In this document: one piece after another, positions 40,509-50,022 of the stretch
Layout: the number at the start of each line of letters is the position of its first letter
Numbering within the stretch: the first letter of the stretch is position 1
NCBI RefSeq assembly: GCF_030866745.1
Contig: NZ_CP133016.1
Coordinates: 372,001-436,000 of the forward strand
Origin: Sphingomonas flavescens
GTDB lineage: Bacteria > Pseudomonadota > Alphaproteobacteria > Sphingomonadales > Sphingomonadaceae
Direction: 5' to 3'
Length of the DNA: 64,000 nt
Translations under genes and position numbers: made by a program
The notes under the pieces: generated by a model
Told to the model about the DNA's origin: nothing
Seen by the model: the letters and a program-made list of their open reading frames with translations, nothing else
Database searches by the model: none

Positions 40509-40586
40509 GGCGATCGTAGCTCAGCTGGTTAGAGCATCGGTTTGTGGTACCGAGGGTCGGGGGTTCAAGTCCCCTCGATCGCCCCA
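40509..40586 (+). tRNA. tRNA-His (anticodon GTG)
   Basis: A complete cloverleaf: acceptor GCGATCG (40510-40516) with CGATCGC, an extra 5' G at 40509 (the G-1 typical of tRNA-His, opposite discriminator C583), D arm GCTC-...-GAGC, anticodon stem TCGGT/ACCGA with loop TTGTGGT (anticodon GTG at 40544-40546), T arm, and encoded CCA ending at 40586. A T-rich stretch (TTTTCTTTT) follows. Confidence 0.97.
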
Positions 40587-40619
40587 TTTTCTTTTCGCAG
40601 AACCGGAAATTCGAAGACG

Positions 40620-41678
40620 ATGACGACGCCCTGGGGCTTGCCCGATTTCGACGCGCATGAAGAAGTCCATTTCGTCACCGACGAGAAGACCGGGCTCAAG
40701 GCGATCATCGCGATACACTCCACCCATCTCGGTCCTGCCGGCGGTGGCGCCCGCTTCTGGCACTATGCGGAGGACGAGGAAGCCCTCACCGACGCGCTGC
40801 GCCTCTCGCGTGGCATGAGCTATAAGAACGCCATGGCGGGATTGCCGCTCGGCGGTGGCAAGTCGGTGATCCTCGCTGACGCGGACCGCACCAAGACGCC
40901 CGAGATGCTGCACGCCTTCGGGAAGGCGGTCGACGGTATTTGTGGCCGTTACGTCACCGCGGAGGATGTCGGCATTAATGTTGCGGACATGATCGAGATC
41001 TCGCGGTCGACCAAGTTCGTCGCCGGACTGCCCAATTCGGCGGGTGACGTTGGCGGCGACCCAGGCCCGCATACGTCGCTGGGCGTCTTCCTCGGCATCA
41101 AGGCCGCCGTGAAGTGGGCATTGGGTAAGGACAGCCTGCGCGATCTTCACATCGCAATGCAGGGTGCCGGTAGCGTCGCCACAGGGGTGGCGATGCACGC
41201 CTGTGCCGAAGGCGCAAAATTGACAATCGCCGACGTTGATCAAGCCAAGGCTGAAAAGCTGGCCTCGCAGACCGGTGGAAAGGTCGTCTCGACTGACGAA
41301 ATTCTTGGCGTTGAAGCTGACGTCATTAGCCCCAATGCCTTGGGTGCCATCCTCAATGAGCAATCTATCGCCGCGCTCAAGACGCCGATCGTCGCCGGCG
41401 GCGCGAATAACCAATTGGCCACACCCGAAGATGGGCATCGCCTTCATCAACGCGGCATCCTTTACGCTCCCGATTACGTCATCAACGCCGGCGGGATCAT
41501 CAACGTCTGCACCGAGTATCTCGGCGACGGCGACGCAACCTTGGTTCGCCGCAGGATTGAGGGCATCCCCGTGCGCCTGGAACAGGTCTGGAAGGAAGGC
41601 TCGGAGACCGGGCGCGACCCGGCGGCCGTTGCCGATGCGATGGCACAACGCCTGATTGGTCGCGCGCCCCGCGGATAA
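40620..41678 (+). CDS. Leu/Phe/Val-type amino-acid dehydrogenase
   Basis: A 352-residue enzyme of the Glu/Leu/Phe/Val dehydrogenase family, which deaminates branched-chain or aromatic amino acids to 2-oxo acids with NAD+. Key features are the substrate-binding GPAGGGARFW, the catalytic lysine region GLPLGGGKSVI (Lys81), YVTAEDVGINVADM, and the NAD-binding Rossmann domain with QGAGSVATGVAMH. Length fits leucine dehydrogenase rather than hexameric glutamate dehydrogenase. The ATG at 40620 is preceded by GAAG. It sits between tRNA-His and ccmC with a 40-base gap to ccmC; substrate preference is inferred from family. Confidence 0.9.
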   Translation: MTTPWGLPDFDAHEEVHFVTDEKTGLKAIIAIHSTHLGPAGGGARFWHYAEDEEALTDALRLSRGMSYKNAMAGLPLGGGKSVILADADRTKTPEMLHAFGKAVDGICGRYVTAEDVGINVADMIEISRSTKFVAGLPNSAGDVGGDPGPHTSLGVFLGIKAAVKWALGKDSLRDLHIAMQGAGSVATGVAMHACAEGAKLTIADVDQAKAEKLASQTGGKVVSTDEILGVEADVISPNALGAILNEQSIAALKTPIVAGGANNQLATPEDGHRLHQRGILYAPDYVINAGGIINVCTEYLGDGDATLVRRRIEGIPVRLEQVWKEGSETGRDPAAVADAMAQRLIGRAPRG

Positions 41679-41718
41679 GCGATTGCGCAGTATGCCTGCC
41701 GCTCGCAAATAAGGTTCA

Positions 41719-42432
41719 ATGCACGCCCTAGCGAACCCTGCCCGATTCCTGCGTTTAGCACGGCCACTGACGACATGGTCGCTGCTAATCGGTGTGACAC
41801 TTGCGCTGATTGGGGTCGCGGCCGGGCTGTTCTTCACACCGCCGGACTACCTGCAGGGGGAGACAGTCCGCATTTTGTACATCCACGTCCCCGCGGCGTG
41901 GCTCGGCATGGCGGGGTGGCTGGGCATCGCTGGGGCGTCGGTCAGCCAGATTGTCTGGCGTCATCCTCTGGCAGCAATCGCCGGGCGCGCCGTGGCGCCT
42001 GCCGGGGCAACGTTTGCAGCAATTTGCCTCATAACCGGTTCAATCTGGGGTCGGCCGACATGGGGGACGTGGTGGGAATGGGACGGTCGCCTGACCTCGA
42101 TGCTGATCCTGTTCTTCATGTATCTTGGATACATTGCCTTGGGATCCGCCGAGCGGGAGCGAGGCGGGGAGAGGCGCATCGCAGCTATCTACGGCCTGGT
42201 AGGGGCGATCAACCTGCCCATCATTCATTACTCGGTGCTCTGGTGGCGAACGCTCCATCAAGGCCAGAGCATTACTGTGACAGGATCGTCGATCGACAAC
42301 TCATTGTTGTGGCCTCTTCCCCTGACAATGATTGGGTTCACCTGCCTGTTCACTGCGGTAGCGCTGATGCGCATGCGCGCCGAGCTTGCTGAGACTAAGG
42401 TTGAAGCACGTATGCGGAGATTGAGCGCGTGA
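41719..42432 (+). CDS. ccmC: Heme exporter subunit CcmC
   Basis: A 237-residue six-helix inner-membrane protein that hands heme to the chaperone CcmE during cytochrome c maturation. The periplasmic tryptophan-rich WWD motif is clear (TGSIWGRPTWGTWWEWDGRL), along with conserved histidines in LYIHVPAAWLGM and IIHYSVLWWRTLH. It begins the ccmCDEFGHI run; the normally preceding ABC genes ccmA and ccmB are not here. ccmD starts within its stop codon (GTGA). Confidence 0.96.
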   Translation: MHALANPARFLRLARPLTTWSLLIGVTLALIGVAAGLFFTPPDYLQGETVRILYIHVPAAWLGMAGWLGIAGASVSQIVWRHPLAAIAGRAVAPAGATFAAICLITGSIWGRPTWGTWWEWDGRLTSMLILFFMYLGYIALGSAERERGGERRIAAIYGLVGAINLPIIHYSVLWWRTLHQGQSITVTGSSIDNSLLWPLPLTMIGFTCLFTAVALMRMRAELAETKVEARMRRLSA

Positions 42433-42557
42433 ACCCCTGGCCGTTTGTGATCGCCGCCTACAGCGTTTGCATCATCCTCACCGGGACGTTGGTAATTTGG
42501 GCCCTCCTGTCCATGCGCCGGGCCGAGGCCGCGGTCGACGCGATCACTCGGCGGTGA
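42429..42557 (+). CDS. ccmD: Heme exporter protein CcmD
   Basis: A 42-residue single-pass membrane protein starting at GTG inside the ccmC stop. One helix (FVIAAYSVCIILTGTLVIWA, about 6-26) is followed by a short basic cytoplasmic tail (MRRAEAAVDAITRR), as expected for CcmD, which helps release holo-CcmE from the ABC complex. It overlaps ccmE in another GTGA. Identification is by position and topology. Confidence 0.88.
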   Translation: MNPWPFVIAAYSVCIILTGTLVIWALLSMRRAEAAVDAITRR

Positions 42558-42994
42558 GGCCCAAAAACCAGCGGCTGGCGCTGGTCTGCGCAGCAATCGC
42601 CGCCGTGCTGTTGGCGGTCCTCCTTGCTATGTGGGGTCTGCGCGATCGAGCATCCTACTTCTACACGCCGGCTGACATCATGGCCGGTAAGGCTGCGGGT
42701 GGTCAGGCAATACGGCTGGGCGGCATGGTTGAAACGGGCTCGATCCAGCGCGCGCCCGACGGAGTCACCATCCGGTTCAGATTGACGGACGGGAGGGCCG
42801 CAACGCCGGTGACGTACCGAGGCATCGTCCCAGACCTATTCCGCGAAGGTAGCGGCGCCGTCGCCGAGGGGCGGATGCAAGGGGATACATTCGTCGCTGA
42901 CACCATTCTCGCCAAGCACGACGAGCGTTACATGCCACCGGAACTCGGCAACCTTTCAGCTGAGCACAAGGTTGGGAAGACGCTGGAGAAATGA
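42554..42994 (+). CDS. ccmE: Heme chaperone CcmE
   Basis: A 146-residue, membrane-anchored periplasmic heme chaperone that carries covalently bound heme to CcmF. One N-terminal helix (LALVCAAIAAVLLAVLLAMW) is followed by the OB-fold domain; the heme-binding histidine is in DTILAKHDERYMPPE (HxxxY pattern). The start is GTG overlapping ccmD by four bases; ccmF begins in an ATGA overlap. Confidence 0.95.
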   Translation: MRPKNQRLALVCAAIAAVLLAVLLAMWGLRDRASYFYTPADIMAGKAAGGQAIRLGGMVETGSIQRAPDGVTIRFRLTDGRAATPVTYRGIVPDLFREGSGAVAEGRMQGDTFVADTILAKHDERYMPPELGNLSAEHKVGKTLEK

Positions 42995-44922
42995 TCGCGG
43001 AGGCGGGCCTCGCAGCGCTTTGGCTGGCAGCTGGCCTAGCTATTTATCAGTTAGTCCTGATGGTTCTCGCATTGCGCAGCGATGTGTCGGTCGCCCGGCC
43101 GATGCGAGCCGTTGCCGTCTCTCAAGGGCTACTGACGATTATTGCGTTCGCTGCGCTGCTCCTCGTTTTCGCCCGTAGCGACATGTCCGTCGCGCTTGTT
43201 TTCGCCAACAGCCACAGCGACAAGCCGTTTATCTACAAGATCGCGGGAGCCTGGGGGAACCACGAGGGCTCGATGCTGATGTGGGTTACCATCCTCTCCG
43301 TATCCGGGGCGTTTCTGGCGCTATTCTCACGCAAGCTTACCGAGCGAACCCTGATTTCAGGCCTGGGCAGCCAAGCGGTCCTCGCCATCGGCTTTTATGC
43401 CTTTTTGTTGATCGCTTCGAACCCGTTCAAGCGCCTGTTCCCAGCGCCGCCGAACGGGCAGGGCCTTAACCCACTGCTGCAGGACCCGGGGCTCGCCTTC
43501 CACCCCCCGACGCTTTACCTCGGCTACGTTGGCTTGTCGGTCGCCTTCAGCCTCGCCGTCGGCGCGCTGCTCACCAACGAGGTCGACAGCCGCCTGGCTC
43601 GCGCCATGCGGCCCTGGGTGCTAGGTGCCTGGGTGTTTCTTACACTCGGCATTACGGCCGGAAGCTACTGGGCTTATTACGAGCTTGGCTGGGGCGGCTA
43701 CTGGTTTTGGGATCCGGTAGAAAACGCGTCCCTGATGCCTTGGCTAGCGGCGACAGCCTTGCTGCATTCCATCAACGTTCTCGCGGCGCGCGGCGCGCTT
43801 AAAGCCTGGACCATGATGCTCGCAGTGATTGCTTTCTCGATGTCGATGGTCGGGACTTTCCTTGTGCGATCCGGCATTCTGACATCGGTCCACGCGTTTG
43901 CGATCGATCCAGAGCGCGGAACTTTCCTGCTGGCATTGCTGACGATCTATGTCGGCGCCGCGTTCGTCTTGTTCGCGTGGCGCGGCGCGACGCTCAAAGA
44001 GGGGGCACCGTTCCAGCTCATCAGTCGCGAAACAGGGCTGGTAGTGAACAACCTGATTCTCAGCGTCATCCTGGGCATTGTCTTTCTGGGCACGCTCTAT
44101 CCGCTCTTCGTCGAGGGGATCAGCGGCGAGAAGATGTCGGTCGGTGCACCTTATTTCAACGCGGTCGCCGGCCCCCTCGCTCTCGTTCTGGCGGCGCTCG
44201 TAGGTGTCGGTCCACTGCTTAGGTGGCGGCGGGAGCGACGCCCTGTGCTCGCGAAGCTGAAGATCCCCGCGCTTCTCGGCGTTACCGCTTTCGTCATCAC
44301 AATAATCATCTCGGCCAGCAATAGCCTGTTGTCGCGTTTCGGATTTGCCGTCGCCGCATTCCTCGCGGCTTCCAGCATTCTGCCGCTGCTCGGCCGCAAT
44401 CCCTTACGCGCTCCGCTCGCGACGTGGGGCATGGTCGTTGCGCACCTGGGTATTGCGGTGTCACTGGCCGGCATGGCCTCAAATGCTGCTTTCACGAGTG
44501 AGCGCCTTGCCGTGGTTCAACTCGGAGAGACGGTCAAAGTTGGCCCATGGCTCGTTCAACTCGAGGACGTCACGCCGACCGCCGGGCAGAATTGGACCGC
44601 AATCGAAGCGCAATTGCGCGCAACCCGGGGCTCCGGCCCGCTCTTTCTTCACCCGCAAACCCGATATTTCACCGATCCGGTCACCGAAACCAACGAGGCC
44701 GCGATCGACACGTTCTGGAACGGGCAGCTTTATACGGTTCTCGGCAAGGCCGATCCATCCGGTGGTTGGCAGGTGCGGCTTTGGTGGAAACCATTCGTGA
44801 CCCTGATCTGGGCGGGCGGGTTTCTGATCGCATTCGGTGGCGCGCTCGCACTGGGGGGACGGCTCTGGCGGATGCGGCGGCGAGGTGCGTCGTCGGATTG
44901 GCGTCGCGAGCGCTACGCATGA
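42991..44922 (+). CDS. ccmF: Heme lyase subunit CcmF
   Basis: A 643-residue polytopic membrane protein that, with CcmH/CcmI, ligates heme to apocytochrome c. It has the family's WWD-type tryptophan motif (GWGGYWFWDPVENASLMPWL), the conserved KIAGAWGNHEGSMLMWV stretch and many hydrophobic helices. Length matches CcmF. It overlaps ccmE (ATGA) and ccmG (ATGA). Confidence 0.97.
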   Translation: MIAEAGLAALWLAAGLAIYQLVLMVLALRSDVSVARPMRAVAVSQGLLTIIAFAALLLVFARSDMSVALVFANSHSDKPFIYKIAGAWGNHEGSMLMWVTILSVSGAFLALFSRKLTERTLISGLGSQAVLAIGFYAFLLIASNPFKRLFPAPPNGQGLNPLLQDPGLAFHPPTLYLGYVGLSVAFSLAVGALLTNEVDSRLARAMRPWVLGAWVFLTLGITAGSYWAYYELGWGGYWFWDPVENASLMPWLAATALLHSINVLAARGALKAWTMMLAVIAFSMSMVGTFLVRSGILTSVHAFAIDPERGTFLLALLTIYVGAAFVLFAWRGATLKEGAPFQLISRETGLVVNNLILSVILGIVFLGTLYPLFVEGISGEKMSVGAPYFNAVAGPLALVLAALVGVGPLLRWRRERRPVLAKLKIPALLGVTAFVITIIISASNSLLSRFGFAVAAFLAASSILPLLGRNPLRAPLATWGMVVAHLGIAVSLAGMASNAAFTSERLAVVQLGETVKVGPWLVQLEDVTPTAGQNWTAIEAQLRATRGSGPLFLHPQTRYFTDPVTETNEAAIDTFWNGQLYTVLGKADPSGGWQVRLWWKPFVTLIWAGGFLIAFGGALALGGRLWRMRRRGASSDWRRERYA

Positions 44923-45446
44923 GTCGCGGTCTTCGCCTGGTCCCGATCATCTTGCTGCTATGGTTGGTGTCGACCTTCGCATGGCGCTTGATCAAGCCCG
45001 CCGATCCTGCGGTTCGGTCTCAGCTTGTCGAGCGGTCCTTACCGAACTTCACGTTGCCGCCGATGGTACCTGGGAAAGCGGGTTTAAGCGCGTCGGATCT
45101 TGCCACCGGGAAGCCACGGCTGCTCAATATTTTCGCGAGCTGGTGCGTTCCGTGCATTGGCGAAGCTCCGGTACTCGAAGAGTTAAAGCGGCGCGGCGTG
45201 CCAATCGATGCGATTGCCGTTCGTGACCGTCCGGTAGCGGTCCAAACGTTCCTCAACAGTCACGGCGACCCTTACCAGCGGATTGGAAACGACCCGCAGT
45301 CCGCGATACAAATTTCGTTGGGATCGTCCGGCGTGCCGGAGACGTTCGTGGTCGACGGGCGCGGGGTGATCAGACATCAATATGTTGGCCCGCTGACGAA
45401 GGCGAATATCCCGGGCGTGATCGCCCAACTCCAGGCGCTAAAGTGA
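44919..45446 (+). CDS. ccmG: Thiol:disulfide interchange protein CcmG/DsbE
   Basis: A 175-residue membrane-anchored thioredoxin-fold protein that reduces the CXXCH cysteines of apocytochrome c or CcmH. The N-terminal helix (LVPIILLLWLVSTFAW) precedes the thioredoxin domain with the active site NIFASWCVPCIGEAP and the cis-proline in SSGVPETFVVDG. Start ATG 44919 overlaps the ccmF stop. The frame is open upstream inside ccmF but that part is not used. It ends overlapping ccmH. Confidence 0.95.
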   Translation: MSRGLRLVPIILLLWLVSTFAWRLIKPADPAVRSQLVERSLPNFTLPPMVPGKAGLSASDLATGKPRLLNIFASWCVPCIGEAPVLEELKRRGVPIDAIAVRDRPVAVQTFLNSHGDPYQRIGNDPQSAIQISLGSSGVPETFVVDGRGVIRHQYVGPLTKANIPGVIAQLQALK

Positions 45447-45856
45447 GACCGGCGATCCTCGCCTTGATCCTGCTGCTCGCCGCGCCCGCGTTCGCCGACA
45501 GCGATCTCCCACCGGCCTATTGGGCCAACCGTCAGCTTCCCGACGCAAAGCAGGAAGCTCGCGCGCAGGGCCTGATGAACGAAATCCGATGTCTTGTGTG
45601 CCAAGGTCAATCCATCGCCGACTCTGATGCTGAACTTGCCGGAGACATGCGCGACCTCGTCCGTCGCCGCATTGCAGCGGGGGAACAGCCGTCCGCCATT
45701 CGGTCCTGGTTGGTCGAGCGATATGGAAGCTGGATCAGCTACAAGCCGACTGCCGAGCCGGCCGCCTGGCCGCTGTGGCTGCTGCCCATCGCGTTATTGA
45801 TCGCGGGAGGGTGGCTGGTGCGGCGTCGCGTCAAGTTGGGGCGGGGGCAGAGCTGA
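45443..45856 (+). CDS. ccmH: Cytochrome c maturation protein CcmH
   Basis: A 137-residue CcmH (CycL type) with signal peptide (ILALILLLAAPAFADS), the redox LRCxxC-type motif as EIRCLVCQGQSIADSDAEL, and a C-terminal transmembrane helix (LWLLPIALLIAGGWLV). It handles the apocytochrome cysteines. It starts at GTG overlapping the ccmG stop and its own stop overlaps the next gene by three bases. It is the short form; the TPR domain is in the next gene. Confidence 0.95.
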   Translation: MRPAILALILLLAAPAFADSDLPPAYWANRQLPDAKQEARAQGLMNEIRCLVCQGQSIADSDAELAGDMRDLVRRRIAAGEQPSAIRSWLVERYGSWISYKPTAEPAAWPLWLLPIALLIAGGWLVRRRVKLGRGQS

Positions 45857-46485
45857 TGGGTTGGTTCGTCCTTGGGGTCCTGCTGGCGATCAGCATTGGC
45901 TTGATCTGGATCCAGCGCGTGCGCGGCGGCCTGCTTACCGCCAGCGCCGCAGCACTGCTTGTCGGCGCGTCCGGTTACGCGCTGCAGGGTCGACCGGATC
46001 TGCCTGCCGCGCCCGCCGAGCGGGTCGACAAAAGCGACGCCTTTCCCCTGACGGATGCGCGACATGCATTTTTCGGCCACTTTACCGCGGCGGAAAGCTG
46101 GCTGCGGATGTCCGAGGCACTCGCCCGCGACGGCAAGAGCGAAGACGCTGTCGGCATTCTTCAAAACGCTGCGCGCCGTTACCCAGGCGATCCGCAAATC
46201 TGGATTGGCCTAGGCAACGCCTTGGTCGATCATGCCCATGGCCTGACGCCGCCCGCCGAGATGGCCTATCGCCGAGCCGCACAACTTGCGCCGGGTTATC
46301 CGGCGCCAGCGTTCTTTTATGGCCTTGCGATGGCGCGGTCGGGGGATCGTGAAGGCGCGATAAATATGTGGAACGGCATCCTCGCGACTGCACCGCCGAA
46401 CGCGCAGTGGCGTCCGCTGGTCGAGCAGGGCGTCAATGCGCTCACCAACCCTCCGCGCCAGCAGCCACCAGCGCTTGGCCGCTAG
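45856..46485 (+). CDS. ccmI: CcmI/CycH-type TPR protein of cytochrome c maturation
   Basis: A 209-residue protein with two N-terminal membrane segments (VLGVLLAISIGLIWIQ; GLLTASAAALLVGASGYA) and a TPR region (ARDGKSEDAVGILQNAARRY, AYRRAAQLAPGYPAPAFFYG). It fits the apocytochrome-binding CcmI/CycH or C-terminal half of E. coli CcmH. Start ATG 45856 overlaps the ccmH stop. It closes the ccm operon; the following gene is convergent and its stop overlaps by four bases. Confidence 0.88.
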   Translation: MGWFVLGVLLAISIGLIWIQRVRGGLLTASAAALLVGASGYALQGRPDLPAAPAERVDKSDAFPLTDARHAFFGHFTAAESWLRMSEALARDGKSEDAVGILQNAARRYPGDPQIWIGLGNALVDHAHGLTPPAEMAYRRAAQLAPGYPAPAFFYGLAMARSGDREGAINMWNGILATAPPNAQWRPLVEQGVNALTNPPRQQPPALGR

Positions 46486-46706
46486 TCGCCGCGTCCTGTC
46501 GCCGCCTGTAGTTCGTCGATTCGCTTCGACGCATCGGCCTTCGAAAGATCGGGTTCGAATTCAGCGCCGGCCTCTTCACTAAGCGTCTGCAGGTAGGAGG
46601 CTTGCGCGCCGGTCATGGGCTCGTCGCCCGTTACCCAATCGTCAGGGTTCTTCTCGGCATTCCCGGTCGGATGCTGCTTGGGATCGGTCGGAATGTGGGT
46701 CGACAT
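46482..46706 (-). CDS. DUF3072 small protein
   Basis: A 74-residue acidic protein with the DUF3072 pattern NPDDWVTGDEPMTGAQASYL followed by LSEEAGAEFEPDLSKADAS. No function is assigned to the family. I placed the start at the ATG at 46706 (MSTHIPTDPKQ), since the longer open frame upstream runs into the ald 3' end without similarity. It overlaps the ccmI stop convergently. Confidence 0.8.
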   Translation of the reverse strand: MSTHIPTDPKQHPTGNAEKNPDDWVTGDEPMTGAQASYLQTLSEEAGAEFEPDLSKADASKRIDELQAATGRGD

Positions 46707-46767
46707 TGATGCACCTTTACAATCACTTGATCGGTGCACCAACGCCGAGTGTTCTCTTTGTGTTCCG

Positions 46768-47874
46768 TTATGCGGCCACCGGCTCGTAAGCCAGGTCGAG
46801 CGCTTCGGCGACCGCTTCGTGGCGGATTTTACCGCCCGACACGTTGAGTCCCATCGCAAGATGCGGGTCCTGCTTCATTGCTTCTTCCGCGCCGAGGTTC
46901 GCAATCTTGATCGCGAAGGGCAGGGTCGCATTGTTGAGCGCGAAGGCGCTCGTCCGGGCAACCGCGCCCGGCATGTTCGCCACGCAATAATGAATGATCC
47001 CATCGACCTCGTAGACCGGATCGGCATGCGTCGTCGCATGGCTGGTCTCGAAGCAGCCGCCCTGGTCGATCGCGATGTCGACCAGCACCGATCCGCGCTT
47101 CATCGTTTTCAGCATTTCCCGCGTGACGAGCTTCGGCGCCGCGGCACCCGGAACGAGGACTGCGCCAATGACCAGCTCGGCCTCCTTAACGGCATTCGCG
47201 ATCGCCGCGCGCGAAGCGTATGCGGTCTTGATCTGGCTCGAGAAGAACATGTCCAGCTCGGCCAGGCGGTCGTTGTTGATGTCGTAAATGGTGACGTCCG
47301 CGCGCATGCCGGTCGCCATCTGCGCGGCATTCACCCCCGACACGCCGCCACCGAGGATCGCCACCTTGGCCGGCGCAACGCCGGGAACGCCGCCGAGCAG
47401 CACGCCGCGCCCGCCCTGTTCCTTCTCGAGATAATGCGCGCCGACCTGGACCGACATACGGCCTGCGACCTCGCTCATCGGCTTCAGCAGCGGCAGCGAA
47501 CCATTGCGTGACGTCACCGTTTCATATGCGATGCAAGTGGCGCCAGACTTCATCAAACCTTCCGCCTGCGGCTTGTCTGCGGCGAGGTGCAAGTAGGTAA
47601 AGAGGATGTGCCGGGGCTCGAGCAGCGCGATTTCCGACTGCTGCGGCTCCTTGACCTTGACGATCATGTCCGCCGCCTTGAACACTGATGCAGCATCGGG
47701 AAGGATCTTCGCGCCGACGTTTTTATAAGTGTGGTCCGGGCAATCGATGCCATCGCCCGCCTTGGTTTCGACCACGACTTCGTGGCCGTGCGCGATCAGT
47801 TCCGCGACCGAAGCCGGCGTGAGACCCACGCGATATTCATGGACCTTGATCTCTTTTGGCACCCCAATGCGCAT
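46768..47874 (-). CDS. ald: Alanine dehydrogenase
   Basis: A 368-residue NAD-dependent enzyme that interconverts L-alanine and pyruvate plus ammonia. Visible are the N-terminal MRIGVPKEIKVHEYRVGLTP, the second domain glycine-rich NAD motif VAILGGGVSGVNAAQMA, and the downstream NMPGAVARTSAFALNNATLP, all specific for alanine dehydrogenase and related transhydrogenases. It is a single gene, divergent from kup across about 177 bases. Confidence 0.96.
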   Translation of the reverse strand: MRIGVPKEIKVHEYRVGLTPASVAELIAHGHEVVVETKAGDGIDCPDHTYKNVGAKILPDAASVFKAADMIVKVKEPQQSEIALLEPRHILFTYLHLAADKPQAEGLMKSGATCIAYETVTSRNGSLPLLKPMSEVAGRMSVQVGAHYLEKEQGGRGVLLGGVPGVAPAKVAILGGGVSGVNAAQMATGMRADVTIYDINNDRLAELDMFFSSQIKTAYASRAAIANAVKEAELVIGAVLVPGAAAPKLVTREMLKTMKRGSVLVDIAIDQGGCFETSHATTHADPVYEVDGIIHYCVANMPGAVARTSAFALNNATLPFAIKIANLGAEEAMKQDPHLAMGLNVSGGKIRHEAVAEALDLAYEPVAA

Positions 47875-48051
47875 TACGTCGTTCTCTCCGATGGTGATGT
47901 TTGCGCGGGCCTATAGACCGGCTTTTCCTGGCTGTCCCCTGCGATTGCGGGGTCGAAACGGCGGTGCTATCCGGCGCGCTCCGCAGACGAGCGTGTCGAA
48001 GGCGGTTTTAGGAATGCAAGTTCGCAGTCTGCCGGGTTTGAACCGCACCAC

Positions 48052-49992
48052 ATGAGCATTACTCCCACCGGAGGCGCCACGACCGAGGCGCCGCAGGATA
48101 CTGCGCACGGCCATGCTCATGGACCGCTGTACAAGCTCGTCATCGGCGCCATCGGTATCGTCTACGGCGATATCGGTACGTCGCCGATCTACGCCTTCCG
48201 TGAGACCTTCGCGGGTCATCATGAGCTGAAGGTCGACCAGCTTCACATCTTCGGCGTTCTCAGCCTCATTTTCTGGTCGATGATGATCATCGTGACGCTG
48301 AAATACGTCAGCATCATCATGCGTGCCGACAATAAGGGTGAGGGCGGTAGCCTCGCGCTTCTCGCGCTGATCAATCGCACCCTGTCCGGCAAGAAGAAGT
48401 GGACCAGCGGGGTGATCATGCTCGGCGTGTTCGCGACCGCGCTATTCTATGGCGATTCGATGATCACGCCGGCGATTTCGGTTTTGTCGGCGGTGGAGGG
48501 CCTGACGACCGTCAATGCCGGGCTGGAGCCGTTTGTCGTTCCCATCGCCATCGGCATCCTCGTCGGCCTGTTCACGATCCAGTCGCGCGGGACGGCGCGG
48601 GTGGGCCTGATGTTCGGCCCGGTCATGCTCCTCTATTTTCTGACGCTCGCGGTTCTGGGCGTGATTCACATCCTCGATCATCCCGCGGTGATCCTGGCGA
48701 TGCTCAATCCGCTGAATGCCGTTCATTTCTTCACGTCGGATTTCGTCCGCGCCTTTATCGCCATGGGCTCGGTGGTGCTCGCAGTTACCGGGGCCGAAGC
48801 GCTCTACGCGGACATGGGACATTTCGGCCGTAGGCCGATCAAGATTTCGTGGATTTACTTCGTCCTGCCGGCGCTGTTGTTGAACTATCTCGGGCAGGGG
48901 GCGATGCTGCTGTCGGCCGACCCGAAGACCGCGCTTTCGCTTGTCCGGGATCCGTTCTTCTATCTGGCTTCGGACCAATGGCGGTTGCCGCTGGTGCTGC
49001 TCGCCACGGCCGCGACGGTGATTGCCAGTCAAGCGGTCATCTCCGGGGCGTTCTCGGTCACCCAGCAGGCGATTCAGCTTGGCTTCGTTCCGCGCTTGCG
49101 TATTGCCCACACCAGCGAAAGCGCGGCTGGCCAGATCTACATCCCTATCGTCAACTGGGCGCTGATGGTGATGGTCATCCTGCTGGTGTTGACCTTCCGC
49201 AGTTCGTCAAACCTGGCAGCCGCCTATGGCATTGCCGTCACTGGTGCGATGCTGATCGACACCGTGCTGATCGCAGTCGTGCTTCGGCAAATGTGGAACT
49301 GGAATCGCTACGTCGTGGGCGGGCTTCTCGCGCTCTTCTTCCTTGTCGACTTCACCTATCTCTCGGCCAACTTGCTCAAGATCCCCGCCGGGGGCTGGTT
49401 CCCGCTGCTGATTGGCGGAATTGCATTCACGCTGCTGACGACCTGGGCGAAAGGCCGCCAGCTGATGATCAGCCGGATGAACGAAGCCAGCCTGCCGATG
49501 GAAATCTTCATCAAGTCGGCAGCGCCGAGCGCGCAGCGCGTTCCCGGCACTGCGGTTTTCATGACCAGCTCGGCCAGTGGCGTGCCGCATGCGCTGTTGC
49601 ACAATCTCAAGCACAACAAAGTGCTTCATGAGCGGGTCATCCTTTTGACCGTGCGTATCGAGGACGTCCCCTACGTCCCGCTCAAAAAGCGGATGGAAAC
49701 CAGTCACTACGGATCTGGCTTCCACCGCGTCATCCTTCGCTATGGTTTCATGGAAGAGATCGACGTTCCAACAGCGCTCGCCCAACTCAAGGACATCGGC
49801 TCTCAGTGTAGGATGATGGACACCAGCTTCTTCTTGGCGCGGCAAACACTTCTCGCGTCATCAAGACCGGGAATGGCCATCTGGCGCGAGAAGCTCTTCG
49901 CCTGGATGCTGCGTAATGCGGAAAGTGCGATGGAGTTCTTCAAACTCCCGACCAACCGCGTCGTCGAACTTGGCAGCCAGGTCGAAATCTGA
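48052..49992 (+). CDS. kup: Kup/Trk-type low-affinity potassium transporter
   Basis: A 646-residue membrane protein of the KUP/HAK/KT family, which takes up potassium with protons. It has about 12 hydrophobic segments starting near residue 28 ([20 protein letters not shown], the family signature) and a soluble C-terminus after residue 480. The sequence keeps the conserved [18 protein letters not shown] segment. It has a promoter region upstream of 177 bases and is followed by a GC hairpin. Confidence 0.96.
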   Translation: MSITPTGGATTEAPQDTAHGHAHGPLYKLVIGAIGIVYGDIGTSPIYAFRETFAGHHELKVDQLHIFGVLSLIFWSMMIIVTLKYVSIIMRADNKGEGGSLALLALINRTLSGKKKWTSGVIMLGVFATALFYGDSMITPAISVLSAVEGLTTVNAGLEPFVVPIAIGILVGLFTIQSRGTARVGLMFGPVMLLYFLTLAVLGVIHILDHPAVILAMLNPLNAVHFFTSDFVRAFIAMGSVVLAVTGAEALYADMGHFGRRPIKISWIYFVLPALLLNYLGQGAMLLSADPKTALSLVRDPFFYLASDQWRLPLVLLATAATVIASQAVISGAFSVTQQAIQLGFVPRLRIAHTSESAAGQIYIPIVNWALMVMVILLVLTFRSSSNLAAAYGIAVTGAMLIDTVLIAVVLRQMWNWNRYVVGGLLALFFLVDFTYLSANLLKIPAGGWFPLLIGGIAFTLLTTWAKGRQLMISRMNEASLPMEIFIKSAAPSAQRVPGTAVFMTSSASGVPHALLHNLKHNKVLHERVILLTVRIEDVPYVPLKKRMETSHYGSGFHRVILRYGFMEEIDVPTALAQLKDIGSQCRMMDTSFFLARQTLLASSRPGMAIWREKLFAWMLRNAESAMEFFKLPTNRVVELGSQVEI

Positions 49993-50001
49993 ACCAAAAT
50001 G

Positions 50002-50022
50002 GGCGCCGGGCATTCCGGCGCC
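50002..50022 (+). terminator. GC-rich hairpin after kup
   Basis: A perfect 8-bp stem (GGCGCCGG/CCGGCGCC) with a GCATT loop starts 10 bases after the kup stop and ends one base before the ATG at 50023. It lacks a T tract. It may reduce read-through or sequester the next start. Confidence 0.4.
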
